Assembly (NCBI GenBank): GCA_021018815.1 | Contig: JAITYX010000062.1 | Location: 3,129,501 to 3,193,500, forward strand | Reading direction: 5' to 3' | Source: Talinum fruticosum | Lineage: Eukaryota > Streptophyta > Magnoliopsida > Caryophyllales > Talinaceae | Length of the DNA: 64,000 bases | Shown here: positions 1-15,950 of the stretch, piece after piece | Numbering within the stretch: position 1 is the first letter of the stretch | How the letters are laid out: every line of letters begins with the position of its first letter | The notes under the pieces: generated by a model | What the model saw: the letters and a program-made list of their open reading frames with translations, nothing else | Database searches by the model: none | What the model was told of the DNA's origin: nothing | Made by a program: the position numbers and the translations under genes

Positions 1-1440
1 TTCACTCTTGAGTTAAAACCCTTACTCGAGAACCTTAAGTACACATTTCTAGGTCCTAAAGAGAGTTATCTTGTTGATGTGTACATACTTTCCCTTTACT
101 TTGTATATATCTCATGTGTTTCGAAAAATTACAAAAATATTTTAAAGATTTTGTGGGTATATCTTGTACAAGCCCTCACGAGACCTCACTCGTCCACTTA
201 GGCTACCAAGGAGTTTAAAGGGTTTGTTGCATGTGCTAAATGCAATTGTTACACCTAGGAAAAGGTGATTTCATCTTGTTTTACTCGAGGACGAGCAAAA
301 TCTAAGTGTGAGAGTATTTGTTCGAGCTTATACCGAAGCAATATTAGTACTCCTAACACTAGATTTTAGCTCACGATTTTGACTAATTTAGACTTCTTAT
401 ATATGTTTTTATGCTTCGTTAGGCAATAGGTTAAGAAACAAGAAACTCAGAGATATCAAAGATTTGAGAAGCCAAACGAAAGTTCGAGGTTTGGCCCAAG
501 GAAGCAAAGATCAAGTCATGAAGAAAAAGGCCCGGCGAGTTCATGGCATGGTCGTGCCGTAACATGGCATGACTGGTCCGAGTAGAGCACGACTGTGCCA
601 CAATGTGTCTTTTGTTAAACTAAGAACCAGAGGGTTGGCATGGTCCTGACCATGCCAAGTTAGATTCTCGAGCTGTATAAATACGTTGTTTCAACCCCGA
701 AAAGGGAGTTCGTCATTTTGAGGATTTTTAGAGTTTTTCATCAATTTTTCTCTCTAAAATCTCTTGCTATTTTGAGTTTGAATCAATGCAAGTTTCAGTT
801 TTTCTATTTCCATTTAACTCCTTTGCTAATCTCATTTAGTTTGATGGTATTTTCAAGCATTTTGATTGATGCTCTATTTTGATTCTTGCAAAATTCCAAT
901 GCAAATCCCCCTTTTAGGTGAGAGAGAGGGCAAAAGTGAGTAAAAACTTACATTTGATTAGCTTGGAGGCTTTTCCTTACTTTTACAATCTCAAACACCA
1001 CTTTAGTTGCATTAGTGCTATTGATTTCTCTTTTTTCCCGTTTCTCTTTAGTTTTTCAATATTAGACCCATAAAATGTGTACCTTTGAATGGAAAAATCT
1101 GCTTGAGATTGAATATGAAAGTGATATTGAAAGTGTTTTGAATGGGTAACTTTTCCTAATCTCTCTCTTTTTATATTTTGCTTAGTTGTGGCTATTTAGG
1201 ATTATTGTTATTTACTTTTCTAGTTGTGTATATATAGTATTGTTATTAGTTTTTGAGTAATTGTGAAATGGGTGATATCTTGAAGAAGAAGTTTGGTTAT
1301 TGTGAGTCATGTGGGTTTTGATCATCCTTAGATAGTTTAGTTGTTGTATGTTGTTAGTTTTAGTATTATTATGCTGTTTTGGTAATTTATTTATTGAACC
1401 TTATTCAATCAAAACATTAGTAATGATTATATTTCATCCC
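1..1440 (+). mobile_element. Degenerate LTR-retrotransposon 3' end and LTR (Gypsy-like)
   Basis: No coding region is recognisable. At about 284-315 a CTCGAGGACGAGC motif is followed by an AAGTGTGAGAG purine-rich stretch, which resembles the polypurine-tract region seen just before the 3' LTR of some plant Gypsy elements. The following DNA would then be LTR. It holds GC-rich repeated words around GGCATGGTCGTGCC (545-660) and a TATA-like box, GTATAAATAC, at about 676-685. I found neither the second LTR nor a target duplication inside the window, so the borders are approximate. The assignment is an inference from motif style. Confidence 0.4.
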
Positions 1441-1469
1441 TAAGGATGACATTTCATAAACCCTTGAAC

Positions 1470-2919
1470 TACGACGAACACTTATGCATGTATGATATAA
1501 TTGTCCACCCACTGCCATCTATGCTCTCAATACAAGCTCGATGTTGTGAGAGAAACGAAACCACAATTTTCATTATTTTCATCCTCTATCACATCCCATG
1601 CAAGAGGGAACATCTGATTATTCCCATCAAATCCTATTGCTGATAGTATTGTGCCACCAAGAAATGTTTTAAGGAAAGTTGCATCTATTCAAATGACATC
1701 CCTACATGCCTACATCATTTCAAAATCCCTGTCTTTAATGCATCAAAACACAAAAAAAAATCTTTAAAAAACAGGAATCTCTTGTGTTATTGATGGATCA
1801 GTCTTCAGAATGAAAGTGCTTCGTTGTTTGACCTCCTAAGTTCCTCTATGTACCTCCCAATTTTACAGTAATGGTCTCTTATGGAACCATACAATAGCTC
1901 GCTAACAGACTTGCTTAATCTTGTAAGGTTTCCAATTAGTGATGCATAGGGAAAAATATGACTTTACCATTGCTTGAATTTGGTTAGCTGACAAATGAGG
2001 ACACTCTTTAAATTTCATCAAATAAAACACAACAACCCATGAAGATTTCAACTAAAGATTCTTTTGCATGTCTCTATTGAACTTATGGTGATTGTCAATC
2101 GATATGACCGGAAAAGTACTCTTCCTCTTATCCCATGAACATAATATGTTGAACTTGCATTTTTGTTTGTATTGCACAAACATTTTTCTCCTCTTGGTGT
2201 CGGACACTTGTGAACTTCAAGAATACCCATACAACAAAGCATACTTCACAACAACATCCTTGAATTTTTTTGTTGTTCCAAACGTCATGCTAACTTTGTC
2301 ACTTGAACGTCTTGAAGTTTGTTCTCTCATCATCTCTTTTAGGTTTTCTCCTTTTCTTAAGCAACCTATTACCCTTTCCATCACTTGCAACAGGATCTGT
2401 CTATCTCAACATCGGAATCCTTATACTCACTTTGCCGGTTAGCATGAAATACTTCATTAGTCCGCATTGCATCTTCATCATTCACTTCCCTTTCAATCGC
2501 ATCTCTCTTGGACTCTTCCCTAAACTTTTGTGCATTTCTCTTAATAGTGTGTGTTCTTTATCACTAGTATCCACAACATCCAGGTCTGTCTCTTCCTCTT
2601 CATACCACTCCTCCCCTAAAGAAGCACACTCCAACTCACCAACCTTCCTCTTTCCTTTATCCTTAATAGAAAATGGGGTATCATCTACATCATCTTCTTC
2701 TCCTGGTTGGTAATCACTATCATTAGACGATTCATTCGTACATTCTCCTCTAAGTAGCTCATCCCAAGGAATAGGTGAATCCGGTCCGGAATCTTCCCAT
2801 TCATACTCTTCCACAACCGCACTTGCTTTCCCCTCTGTTTTGTCTTTGTTTTTTGAGCTACCGGGCTGGTTGTGATTTTTTGGAGTTTGGGGGATTTTGG
2901 GCTTTAGGGGAATCAGCAA
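1470..2919 (-). pseudogene. MULE (Mutator-like) transposase relic
   Basis: Read on the minus strand, an acidic N-terminal stretch (2482-2919, rich in E, D and S, including DSDYQPGEEDDVDD) is followed at about 2050-2310 by a MuDR-type DNA-binding region with the pattern FKDVVVKYAL, then CKFNILCSWDK and TFPVISIDNHH. Further on, about 1560-1670, comes the transposase core pattern LGGTILSAIGFDGNNQ followed by FPLAWDVIEDEN. This GxDGNN...A..V..EN signature is typical of MULE transposases. The frame is broken by several stops and shifts, and the C-terminal part of the core with the SWIM zinc finger is missing. It is therefore a dead transposase. I see no terminal inverted repeats, so element borders are unknown. 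Confidence 0.78.
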
Positions 2920-3400
2920 TTACTTCTTTCATTTTAGGCCTTTTGGAGTTTAGGGAGGCAGGTGTTTTTGGGCTTCAGGGAGGTACAACTCTTTTGGGCT
3001 TTAGGAGAAAGAGTTCTTTTTGGGGTTCATTAGGGGCAGTGTTTTTTTTTTTTTTTTTGGTTTTGAGGGAGATAGTGTTCTTTTGGGCTTCAAGGGGACA
3101 ATGTTCTTTTGGGTTTTAAGGGGTAGTTTTCTTTTGGACTTCAGCGGGCCAATTTTCTTTCAGGCTTTAGGGAGACATTACTCTTTTGGAATTTAGTGGT
3201 TATTGTGCATTTTGGGCTTTCTTGGTGGTGGATTATTTTTTTGTTTTAGGTCCAGGGGACTTTGATTTTGGCCCACAATCTTCATTGCCTTTGGGAAATG
3301 ATAATTTTTGTGTTTCACTGTCGGACACGAGAGGGAGGGGAGGTAAAGACTCAGCAGATTCAACAGGTTCATCAATATACATTGACTTCCTTATGTTCAT
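2920..3400 (-). repeat. Degenerate ~30-bp tandem repeat, proline/lysine-rich on the minus strand
   Basis: Words such as TTTTGGGCTTCAGGG and TTTTGGGCTTTAGG recur every 30 bases or so. In the minus frame that leads into the transposase relic they encode PLKPK or SPKE-like blocks. This may be a low-complexity extension of the MULE relic's N-terminus, or independent simple DNA. Confidence 0.45.
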
Positions 3401-4682
3401 ATGATTATTTTTGACACTTATATACTCTTCTTCCTCCTAGCAATATAATAATATATTAGTATTAAACACAAACAAATCATATTTCTATGACAAAGAAACA
3501 AGGCAGAGGAATTGGTACAATTTTATTTTACATCATTCAAAAGCTTAAATTTAAATATTTAATTTAGTTTTCAAAGTGAAATCTTGGTATAATAATTCAA
3601 ATATAACGTTTTGAGCACATCACGTTCCCGGCTTCATTCTTTTCTCTCCTTACATGTTACTTGTATTATACTCTTGGTATATTTTTAAACTCCAAAATAA
3701 TAATAATAATAATAACAATAATAATAATAATAATAATACATTAGCTCAATTAGTTATACTGTCCACAAATATTGCATATTGAGCTGAGCCCAAGCTTAAT
3801 TAGACTTAATTTGACTCGATTTAGTTTGGCTTGATTTAGGTTAAATAATTCATTTTTTTTTCTAGAAATACTCATGTGGAGAGTGTAAAATTACCTTTAA
3901 AATCACCAAAATTTCATTAAAATCCTCATTTCATGATTCAATTACAAAAATATAAAATTTCACTTTGATTATACTCTTGAATTTAAAAAACTTTCTAAGC
4001 AAATTCAAACAAAACGAATATCAATCCGAGCTCGAGCTGAGTTTGAGTTGAGCCTAAGCCAAATGAGCGAAACCGAGCCTAAGCTTTAAAAATTCGATGA
4101 GTAAAAATATAACTGAGCCTAACTCAAAACTGATTCGACTCGTTTATAACCTACTCGAAATAATATTCAAATATACGTTATTTTAAAAAGGATTCAATAA
4201 ATTAAGCCCATCATATTTAGAAAATAACAATAGCAAGTAAAATATACTAAACATATCCATTCAATACACCAAAATTGGATGTCATCATTAAATGTAGTCT
4301 ACCAACCAACTGTAAATTCCAAAATCTTCAGTAATTATCTTCTTAAAATTAGTAGATGACATGGTCCAACATCATGAAGAAGAACTTGAGACTTGTCCTT
4401 ACTTCACTTGATTGATGAGCATTTTTAGGATTAAAAAAGGGGACCCACACCAAATTAATCAAGGGCATAATTATTCAAATAAGCTAACATACAAATTAAA
4501 GTTCTTTAATCAGGACACATGATGATGAAAAATAATTGAGATTATGAATAAGTTGAGAAATCCATGTCTCATTGACTAAGGTGTGTAAATCCTGAAAAAA
4601 AAATATATATATTTCATGTGAAGAAAAAATGCTCATCATTTCACGTGATTTCTGCAGGGTTTGTTGGGTAATATTAAATTCC
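3401..4682. other. AT-rich intergenic DNA with an (AAT)n microsatellite
   Basis: No gene is seen. An (AAT)n run lies at about 3696-3738. The stretch 3780-4150 repeats words related to GAGCTCGAGC and GAGCCTAAGC, but no coding frame or element border can be supported. Confidence 0.5.
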
Positions 4683-4912
4683 ACACCTTCTATAAACGTC
4701 CTAAAATAAGTGTCTTACTTAATATTTATAGTATCTAATACATCACTTTAACCATCGTTTTTAAAATTACGTAATAAAAAAAATTATAAAATAAAATTCA
4801 TTGATAATTATTTTATATTGTAAATCAATGTATATTTTATTTAAATATTAGTTAAAATTTATAACCTCAAAAATAAAAAACAAGCGACTTTTTTTATAGA
4901 ACGGAGGGAGTA
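4683..4912. mobile_element. Stowaway-like MITE (putative)
   Basis: The right end reads ACGGAGGGAGTA next to TA, the usual terminus of plant Stowaway (Tc1/mariner) MITEs. The left end carries CGTCCTAAAATAAGTGTC, typical of the sequence just inside such termini, but its outermost bases have diverged. About 230 bp, AT-rich, no coding capacity. Confidence 0.5.
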
Positions 4913-5539
4913 TATCATTTCTAAATTCGGTTCATCTATATGACAAATATGTTTTTTTGTAAGTGATATTTATAATTAAATTATCCACATTTATTAAAAA
5001 AAAGTATAAATAAAACATGCAACATTTAAAAGATGAGAAACTCGACAGTAAAATTGAGAACCTCTTGTTGCGGAATTTAAACAATTGAGAATCCAACCAG
5101 TTGCAAATTTCGACTCAGTATAATAAACTGGCTGGATTGAAACATCCTCTCAAATTCGTTTTCTTGACAAATTCATTTGATAAATTAATCAACATAATTG
5201 AATGCAATCGAATTGGAGATGAATTTATCGTCTATTTTTTTACTTTGATTAAGAATACAACTTCTTTCAAGTTGCTAGCATTTACGTATCTTTTTGAAGA
5301 TTCAAACTTTTATTCTGCTATTTGTCGCGGTGAGACTGCTAATACCTCAACCAAAGTATCGTTTGAATCAATTCTTCTAGCAACTCATCTGTTCTCATTT
5401 AAAATTAATATGACCTAAGCTTAAAAAGCACAAATACGTACAAGAGATATTTAAAAACAGAAATATACTAAAAGTACGGATAAAATATTCAACATTCAAA
5501 AGACGAAAAGCTAGAAATATCTGTTCGAATGATCGTTTA

Positions 5540-5703
5540 TAAAAGTGTTTATAACCACTACCACTCATAACAGACTAATTGCAAACTATAATAGCTCATA
5601 TAACTAATTGCTAAACATAATAGCTCATAATAACTTTAGCACCCTATAACCGCTATAACAACTAACCACTATAATAGTTATAACTGTTATAATCATAACC
5701 TCA

Positions 5704-5767
<64 letters not shown>

Positions 5768-5870
5768 ACGAGTTAATCATGACGGTTCATAACAGTTCTA
5801 GTTCATAACATCTCATAATAGCTAATTGTTAACCATAATAACTTATAACAATTATAACAACACGTGAAAT
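5540..5870. repeat. Low-complexity ATAAC/TTATT-rich stretch with a (TTA)n microsatellite
   Basis: Words such as ATAACCGCTATAAC and TAATAGCTCATAA recur on both sides of a (TTA)n run at about 5704-5764. No frame, inverted repeat or element border is convincing. Confidence 0.6.
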
Positions 5871-6468
5871 GAACATATGCTTAGTGATATTAAATACCTT
5901 ATTACTTGAATCAAAACTATGCAAAATCAAACTAGTAATAAATTCTAGTTTCCAACTGAATTGAGCTGACTTGATTTAACCACTTTTGTTTATTTTCTTG
6001 ACAAATTCATCAAACGCATTAATCAAACTTGAGATTAACTTAACTTGAACTAATCATTCTATCAACTCATTCTGATTTAATTTGAAACGAAAATGACCTA
6101 ACCCACGTATATGGTATGTATATTCCTAACAAGAAACTAACATTGGAACGTAAATACTGACATGACATGTGATTGTGGGCAATATGTTCTGGGTTTGGTA
6201 GGCCTGGGATGAGAAAGCAGTATGAAACAGAGAACAAGGAACTTTCCACTGATTCCATTTTTCCACACCCCACTTGGATCAAACACAGATTGCCATGATT
6301 TCTTCTTCATACTTTTTCTAATATTTCCCATGAATCAAGGGTTTCCCACGTACAACTCATAATTCTCTACTGTCAAAAAAAAATATTTGAAATTTTTAGG
6401 TAGAGGTGTCTTTTCTTTTTTCTTCACGTAATTAGACGGTTACGTCATTGTGGAAAAATATTCACTTG

Positions 6469-6648
6469 GGCTCTATTCTCACATAGAACTTTTTATAACT
6501 ACTTATACCTCTTACAACTTTTTATAATTAATTTTAGAACTATTTTAGAATTTTTGTACCTCTTTATAATTACTTACAAATTCTTACAATGTTATAACCT
6601 CGTACCTAACATTCTTTATACCTTTTTACAGATAAAATGAACATGGCC
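6469..6648. mobile_element. Short PIF/Harbinger-like MITE (putative)
   Basis: A 180-bp segment starts GGCTCTATTCTCA and ends with the approximate complement of that (…CATGGCC). It has TTG on both sides, as expected for a 3-bp target duplication. Its interior (TTACAACTTTTTATAATTA and similar) matches the interior of the segment at 10964-11138, so the two look like one family. Confidence 0.45.
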
Positions 6649-6859
6649 TTGGCCACCATTTAAGAAATTGAAAAAAAAAATCCAACCACATATCAAGGAA
6701 CAACAAACAAAATACACCATTAAATCCAAACTAGTGCTTCGCTATCATATGACTTGCCCACACAATTAGAGGTCATATAACCAACTAACCAACTAGACAA
6801 GGATGAACGCTTTACTCACTCGTAGGTAAAACGAATACTCTAGGCTAGGAGCGGGGTAC

Positions 6860-7690
6860 AAGTTATTGAATTTGTCTCCACCAGTCGGACTCCACCAATT
6901 GATTTTACCATTAAACTTATTGATATTAAATTTGGTGATGGATGTCATCCTAGAACCTGGGCTCATACTACTAGTTAGGAATTAAACTCCATTCTAACAC
7001 CACTTCTTTGGTGATAGTTAGAGAAATTATCTGGAAGCGATTTAAGATGGTAAAACAATAACGAGAATTTAATAAAAATCAATAAAGACTAATCGACTAT
7101 TATGAGGGAGTACAAGAATAATCTCAAACACCAAAATCTTTCCAAATTGAGATATCTTAATATAATAATACTCTTCTCTCAATAATACTCTTTAATTGAA
7201 TGTTGTCCAATTGGATCTTCCTAATTAGAATCCTCTTCAGTTAGAAATTTAATGAGATTTTCATATAGCTAGGCTCGCCATGAGAAGGCCCCGGGGCTCT
7301 CACTCAGGTGATCCACTCACCCCACTCCGCTCGCCCACAACACAATGTATAAATAAGCCCTTCTTTTATAAGGCAAAACCCTAACAAAAACCTCCCAAAA
7401 TAAGTCTCATAAATTGCCAAAACTCTTACTCCTATTTCTATTAGGTAACTATCACCTAATACAAATAGGAAACAAAATCTTTGCCAAATACAATTAGGTT
7501 TAGGATACAAATTTCCGTGAAAGCCAAATCCGCGAGCCCTAGAGCTGCTCCATCAATAAGAGCCCTGTCCTTGACACCACCCTTTTGTGTTGACTGCTGC
7601 CACATCAAAGCTGGGCGGTTATAACCAACACGAGCGATCGCCAACACGGGTTGTGTTGACTGGCGATTGAGGCGAAATGATGTCATGAGA
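6860..7690 (-). mobile_element. Copia LTR fragment, same family as the block at 26409-32387
   Basis: Bases 6868-6975 match the mini-internal segment at 32251-32387 (shared words include TTGTCTCCACCA and GTCATCCTAGAACC). The next 600 bases match the LTR that starts at 26409 (shared AGAGTACAAG, TCTAATTAGAATCC and CTAGCTAGGCT-type words, in the same order). Polarity is minus. No open frame remains. Confidence 0.6.
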
Positions 7691-8456
7691 AACTTGAAAC
7701 CTAGTGATATTAGAGGTTATATCGATCATGGGTTTGAAAATTAATTTTGAGACACCATCCGATAAATTTGGGTTAGGTGGGACCAACCTAAGGTTTATCT
7801 AACTTCAATCCTGTTTTAAAATGAAATAAATTTAGATAAGAAGTTGTACATAAGTTGTTGGTGCAAAAGTTGATTCAACTTGTATATAAATTAGTATGAT
7901 ATAGTCTAGTTGACAAAAATGATTGTTCATTAAAGTTGAGAGGCCACAATTAGTTCATCCTAAGCGAGCCACATAGTTGTTGACCTAACGCATCATTTAC
8001 CTCGCTCTTTATTCGCCCTTTCTTAAGTGGGAGGGATAATTCGCTAGAGCTAATGAGTATCTCATCCATTTAGGGCCTAAGTTTGGAGTTTAAGCTCGGA
8101 AGGAGAGAAAAAAAGTAGCACAAACGCTTACAGGGGATTTGGTTAATGAATACTAGGATTCAAATTATGGCAGCACTTGAGATGCCCTCACTCATCCCAA
8201 AAGGGTTTTTGGAATACCATATTCAAACCTGTAATAATTGATTTTATGGTTGGAGTGTAATGGGTGTTTTTTTTTTTTTCTATAAGCAGAAATGATTACT
8301 CTAATTTAATACTATAATTGAAACATTTTTTCTTTTGAATTGTTACTTACAGCACATTGAATTCCACTTAAATGATGCATCTCAAATTGTTTCCCTCTTT
8401 TTTCTATCCTTTTGAAATTTAAATTAAAAAAATATGAAATATAATTTATGGAAAGA

Positions 8457-8510
<54 letters not shown>

Positions 8511-10850
8511 CTAAGAATTTATTTACTAAAATTTCTAAGCATTTATTTAGTACACTTTTACTAAATATTGTTATAAATATTTATTTAAAAAAACCATTGA
8601 AAATATTATATGGCTAACAATAATTATACAGTTACCAAGTTTAAAATTATCATTCAAATAAAAGCAAATCTAACTTAAAAATTAGTCCTTGATAAAAAAA
8701 TTTAAAAATTTATTCCTTTACAAATATATAACATAGACAATTTTTTCCTCTAATTAGCTCTTAAATTTCATTTTCTTTCCAAATTAATTCTTTTATTTTA
8801 AATTAGTTCTCCCTTTAAATACATTAGTATAATCATATTTATCTCTTACTCTTTACATATTAATTAGGCCATTGTTGGGCCTTTGTGCGTAAAAATTATT
8901 TATTTTACCTCAAATTTCATATTGTTTTAATTAGAAACTATTATATCTTTTAATACTACTTGAATTATGATATTTTCAATACTACTTGAATTATGATCTT
9001 TTTTTTTTCATATTTTATATTATTATCATGTTATGACAACCCCACAAGACTGTATTTAAGTGAGTATAAAATTTCTCATAAACATTATCGTGATATTGTA
9101 TATTGTCTCATCAATATATTTAACTATTTTAATTTTTATAAGTAAATATTTTGAATTAAAATTTCCATTTTTTGGTTTTTTTGTGAGTATTTTCAACTTT
9201 TGATATACTTTTATATTCTAAAATTTTAATATTCCTTACATTTCTCTCCAAATAAATCAATGGATGTAAAAGAAAATTATTAATGGAACATTATTGTCTA
9301 ATCTTTAGTTCATAGTTGATATTCATCAATGTGTGTTTTTTGTTTGACCGAGGATATAATCCGTTTCAGGCCACAAGCTTTTATCAATGCATGATTATAT
9401 TAATATATTATTTATTAGATATTTTAATTACGAATAAGAATATAAATCTTCAAACTTTGTCGCAGATTTTAAATAATTAGATTTTATGATGGTTGAATCA
9501 TATGTACTTCTTAAAGTTCTTTTTTTACAATGTTGGAAGACTACATTCATTTGAATTAGACTACCAAGATATAATATTTATATTTATGAAAACTTTAATA
9601 GAAATGTATTCCTTATGTGTTCTTATAAATTGTATGCTTATAAATTTTATAATTTTAAATGGATTATTTTCAAGGTAAATATCTATTCGTCTTATTGGGA
9701 GGGTAAAAGTGGAGTTTTGTGCGTTAGTATTGTAATATTATATGCTAGCCTATTATTGATAAATTATACTTATATGTATAAGCCTTTTAATGATAGTTAT
9801 TAAACTTTCAATACGGATGTAACAATCCTATGAGTCTATGATTCATTAGAATTTTATGATACTAATTTAATTCAAAAAATGTATGGTAGAATTGTAAAAT
9901 GGTTTTACGATTCTATGATCCTCCATTCATTAGAATTTAATTCCAAAATTCTAAATAAAATTCATAAAGTAGCTACGAGATAATTATATTTTGTATTAAA
10001 ATCTTCGACGAGTATAATTGCACCGGATCTTTATAAATCTATATGAATGTTACAAATATTTTTATTTTTATAAAAACAATTTCATTATTACAAACAACTA
10101 TTAGAATCATAAGATTATCGATCCAATTTTGTGATTCCGATTTATAACCATCCCTCCTTCCCCAAATCGATTTTAACTAGGATGTAAATTCTAACAACCT
10201 TGATTTTTAATAGGTTATAATATATATACTATGTGACGGTTAAATTTTTTACTAATATCATGAGATTTTTTTCTCCTAAATATTATTTTTACATTATTGG
10301 GCATTATTTTTATAAAATAAATATTATGCATTCTATTATAAATTATAGAATAACTAGCAATAATTTTGAGACGATATTTTATTATTTTATTCATAATTAG
10401 GATTTAAGTAATTTTTTATTTCTGAAATTACTTTTTTAAAAGTATTATTACAAAATATTTTTATGTCATTTAGAATTTATTTTTATATAACAACAATCAT
10501 TAAAATTTTGCCTATTAAATGGTAAAAATTTCTCTTTAATATTTATACGTATTAGTATATCCCTTACGCGGGTAAAAACTACTCATCATAAATACAATGA
10601 CAAATTGAAAGGCAGCTTCATTGATTTTTCGCCATATTCAACTACGCGTCAAACACCATTAGAATGAAATATAGTAAGAGACACTTTAACACAAGTAATA
10701 AACATTCCAAAATTTGGATTTTTGCCTTTTTGAAAAATAGTATATCTATTGGTTGCCTAGCATTTACTACTGAAACTGACCATTCAAAATGGACAACAAT
10801 AATACACAAATAATTACTCTAGCCATTTCACAAACACATGGGTTAAAATT
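7691..10850. other. AT-rich intergenic DNA with an (AT)n microsatellite
   Basis: An (AT)n run of about 50 bp lies at 8460-8509. The rest is AT-rich with no supportable gene. Short open frames at 9493-9803 have low-complexity composition, no recognisable domain and no splice partners. Confidence 0.55.
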
Positions 10851-10854
10851 TTTT

Positions 10855-11175
10855 TCCTGTTTATAATGAAATTTTATTAATTAACTAATTTTATCTTTAT
10901 TAATTATTTTTTATCTCATTTTTTTAACTTTCTTCATTTCCAATAAAATTTTACAACAGCTTGGGCCTTGTTCCATTTAGTTTCATTTTACAACCTTACA
11001 ACTTGTTACACGTGTATGCAACTCCTTACACTTTTTTATAATTAACTTTACAACTAGTTTACAGATCCTTACAGTTTTGCTTACACCTCCTTACAGCCTT
11101 TACGGCTTCTTACAACTAAATGGAATAAAATCTTAGTCTTTTAATACAAATTTTGTCAAATTTTTGTATTTCATT
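10855..11175. mobile_element. PIF-like MITE (10964-11138) nested in a Stowaway-like MITE
   Basis: The flanks (TCTTCATTTCCAAT on the left, ACAAATTTTGTCA on the right) match the interior of the Stowaway element at 36770-37008, where they lie close together. Here they are separated by a 175-bp segment with imperfect inverted ends, GGCCTTGTTCCATTTAG at the left and CTAAATGGAATAAAA near the right. Its interior is related to the MITE at 6469-6648. The outer element's own ends are decayed. Confidence 0.5.
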
Positions 11176-11621
11176 GGTATTCCTCACAATAATAAAATGA
11201 CAAATATTATAAAGAGGAGTAAGTATACAGAAAATTTTCTTTCTTTGTTGGGGAAACACAAACATGTAGAAATGCAGTTTCATATTTTGCTGAAAAATTA
11301 AGTGTTAACGATACAACCTGTTAATGTTGTGTGATATATGTGTCTGGAATAGTTGTCTGTGTGCTTCCTAGTCGACCACAACGAAGTACGAACTCATACA
11401 AACATAAATTCTAGAACGTGGGGTCCTATTTAATCAAAGCATTCCTATGGGATGTCTATTCTTTTATGTGGAAGCAAGAAAGTAAATGAATAAATACAAA
11501 AGACTAACTCACACTTAGCACGTCAATTTTAATTTAAGGAAAAGTGGTTGACTCTCCACAGGCGTCCAAACTCGTCAACTGCCGGCCAAGGAACTTCTCT
11601 ATACAGTACAAGCACTCAGAG

Positions 11622-11623
<2 letters not shown>

Positions 11624-11659
<36 letters not shown>
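11624..11659 (+). repeat. (GA)n tract in the presumed 5' leader of RLK1
   Basis: An uninterrupted GA dinucleotide run lies about 40 bases upstream of the RLK1 start codon. Equivalent GA tracts precede RLK3, RLK4 and RLK5, so this is a shared feature of the array's leaders. GA tracts can bind BBR/BPC (GAGA-binding) factors in plants; that role here is inferred. Confidence 0.7.
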
Positions 11660-11660
<1 letters not shown>

Positions 11661-11696
11661 ATTCTGATCATCCCCAGAAAGATTGAGCAATGCTCA

Positions 11697-14972
<3,276 letters not shown>

Positions 14973-15378
14973 TGCGATATGTCAAAAACAAATACGTACC
15001 AAGAGGTAAAATTCATCACTGAAATTTTGCAAGTATTCGCCTGGTCGAAAGCCATACTGCCTTTGCTGAAGGAGACCCATTTTAGAGTGATTTTTAAATG
15101 GTATCATGAAGCTATACAAGTGTTTTTCTCTTACATAATATGATTGTATGTGCATCTTTCTCAGAAGACTTCAGATATAACTGAGATCGAGATCGATTTT
15201 TCTGACTACTAGTTGAATATTATTTAATCTACTTTCTTGAGGTATTTCATTGTCTGTTTTTTCTTTCAGTGAAGTGTGAAAATGAGAACTGGCGCTATTG
15301 TACAAGCTTAAGACTAACCCTTAGATTCACATTTTTACTTGATAAAGATTTTATGCAAACGAGCAATGCATTTGACGC

Positions 15379-15950
15379 AGGGTGAGGAGAAAAATCGGAT
15401 ACCCGGTCTTAGAATCGGACCTGGTTTGGACCCGGCGAGTCCAGATCTGAACCTGGTTTGGGACAGGTTCCAATTTTCTGGACCCGGTTGGACCTGGGTC
15501 TGGGACCGGGTATTAAAGGTTTGGACTCGGACCCAGTACCCAGGTATCCGGGCCATATATATATTTTTAAAAAATATATTATACGTAAAAATATGATATA
15601 CTCTTCTTAGAGAAAACTTACTTAATTTTAATTTTTAAAGCCCCTAAATCATCCTCAATCCTTATTATTCTCACTTCTCAAGTCTGTGTCTACTCTCACT
15701 CGCTGACCCCTTCTTCGGTAAAAGAATTGAAAATATTAATCATAGGCCAAAGTTTTTCAAAAAAATTCAAATACAAGAAGAAGAACTTTTGTGATGCAAC
15801 CGATTACCTGGTCCTGTTCCAATCAGATCTGGAACCGATTCCAAATTTTATGACCTGGTTGGAACTGAGTCCTGGACTGGTTCCAAATTTTATGACCCGG
15901 TTCCAACTGTCCACAAAAAACCACCGGGTACCCGGCTGTGCTGACCCGTA
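15379..15950. mobile_element. GC-rich hAT-like non-autonomous element (putative)
   Basis: The ends form an imperfect inverted repeat: GGGTGAGGAGA...GGATACCCGG on the left and the complement of GGGTCAGCACAGCCGGG on the right. GACGC lies at both outer borders, compatible with a decayed 8-bp target duplication. The interior has many ACCCGG/CCGGGT words near the ends and an AT-rich centre. The overlapping frames on both strands reflect this composition and are not taken as genes. Confidence 0.42.

Noticed and set aside
15335..15596. Open frames on both strands around 15335-15596
   Set aside because: They mirror each other over a GGGTCC/CCCGGA-rich repeat in a hAT-like element, so neither is credible.
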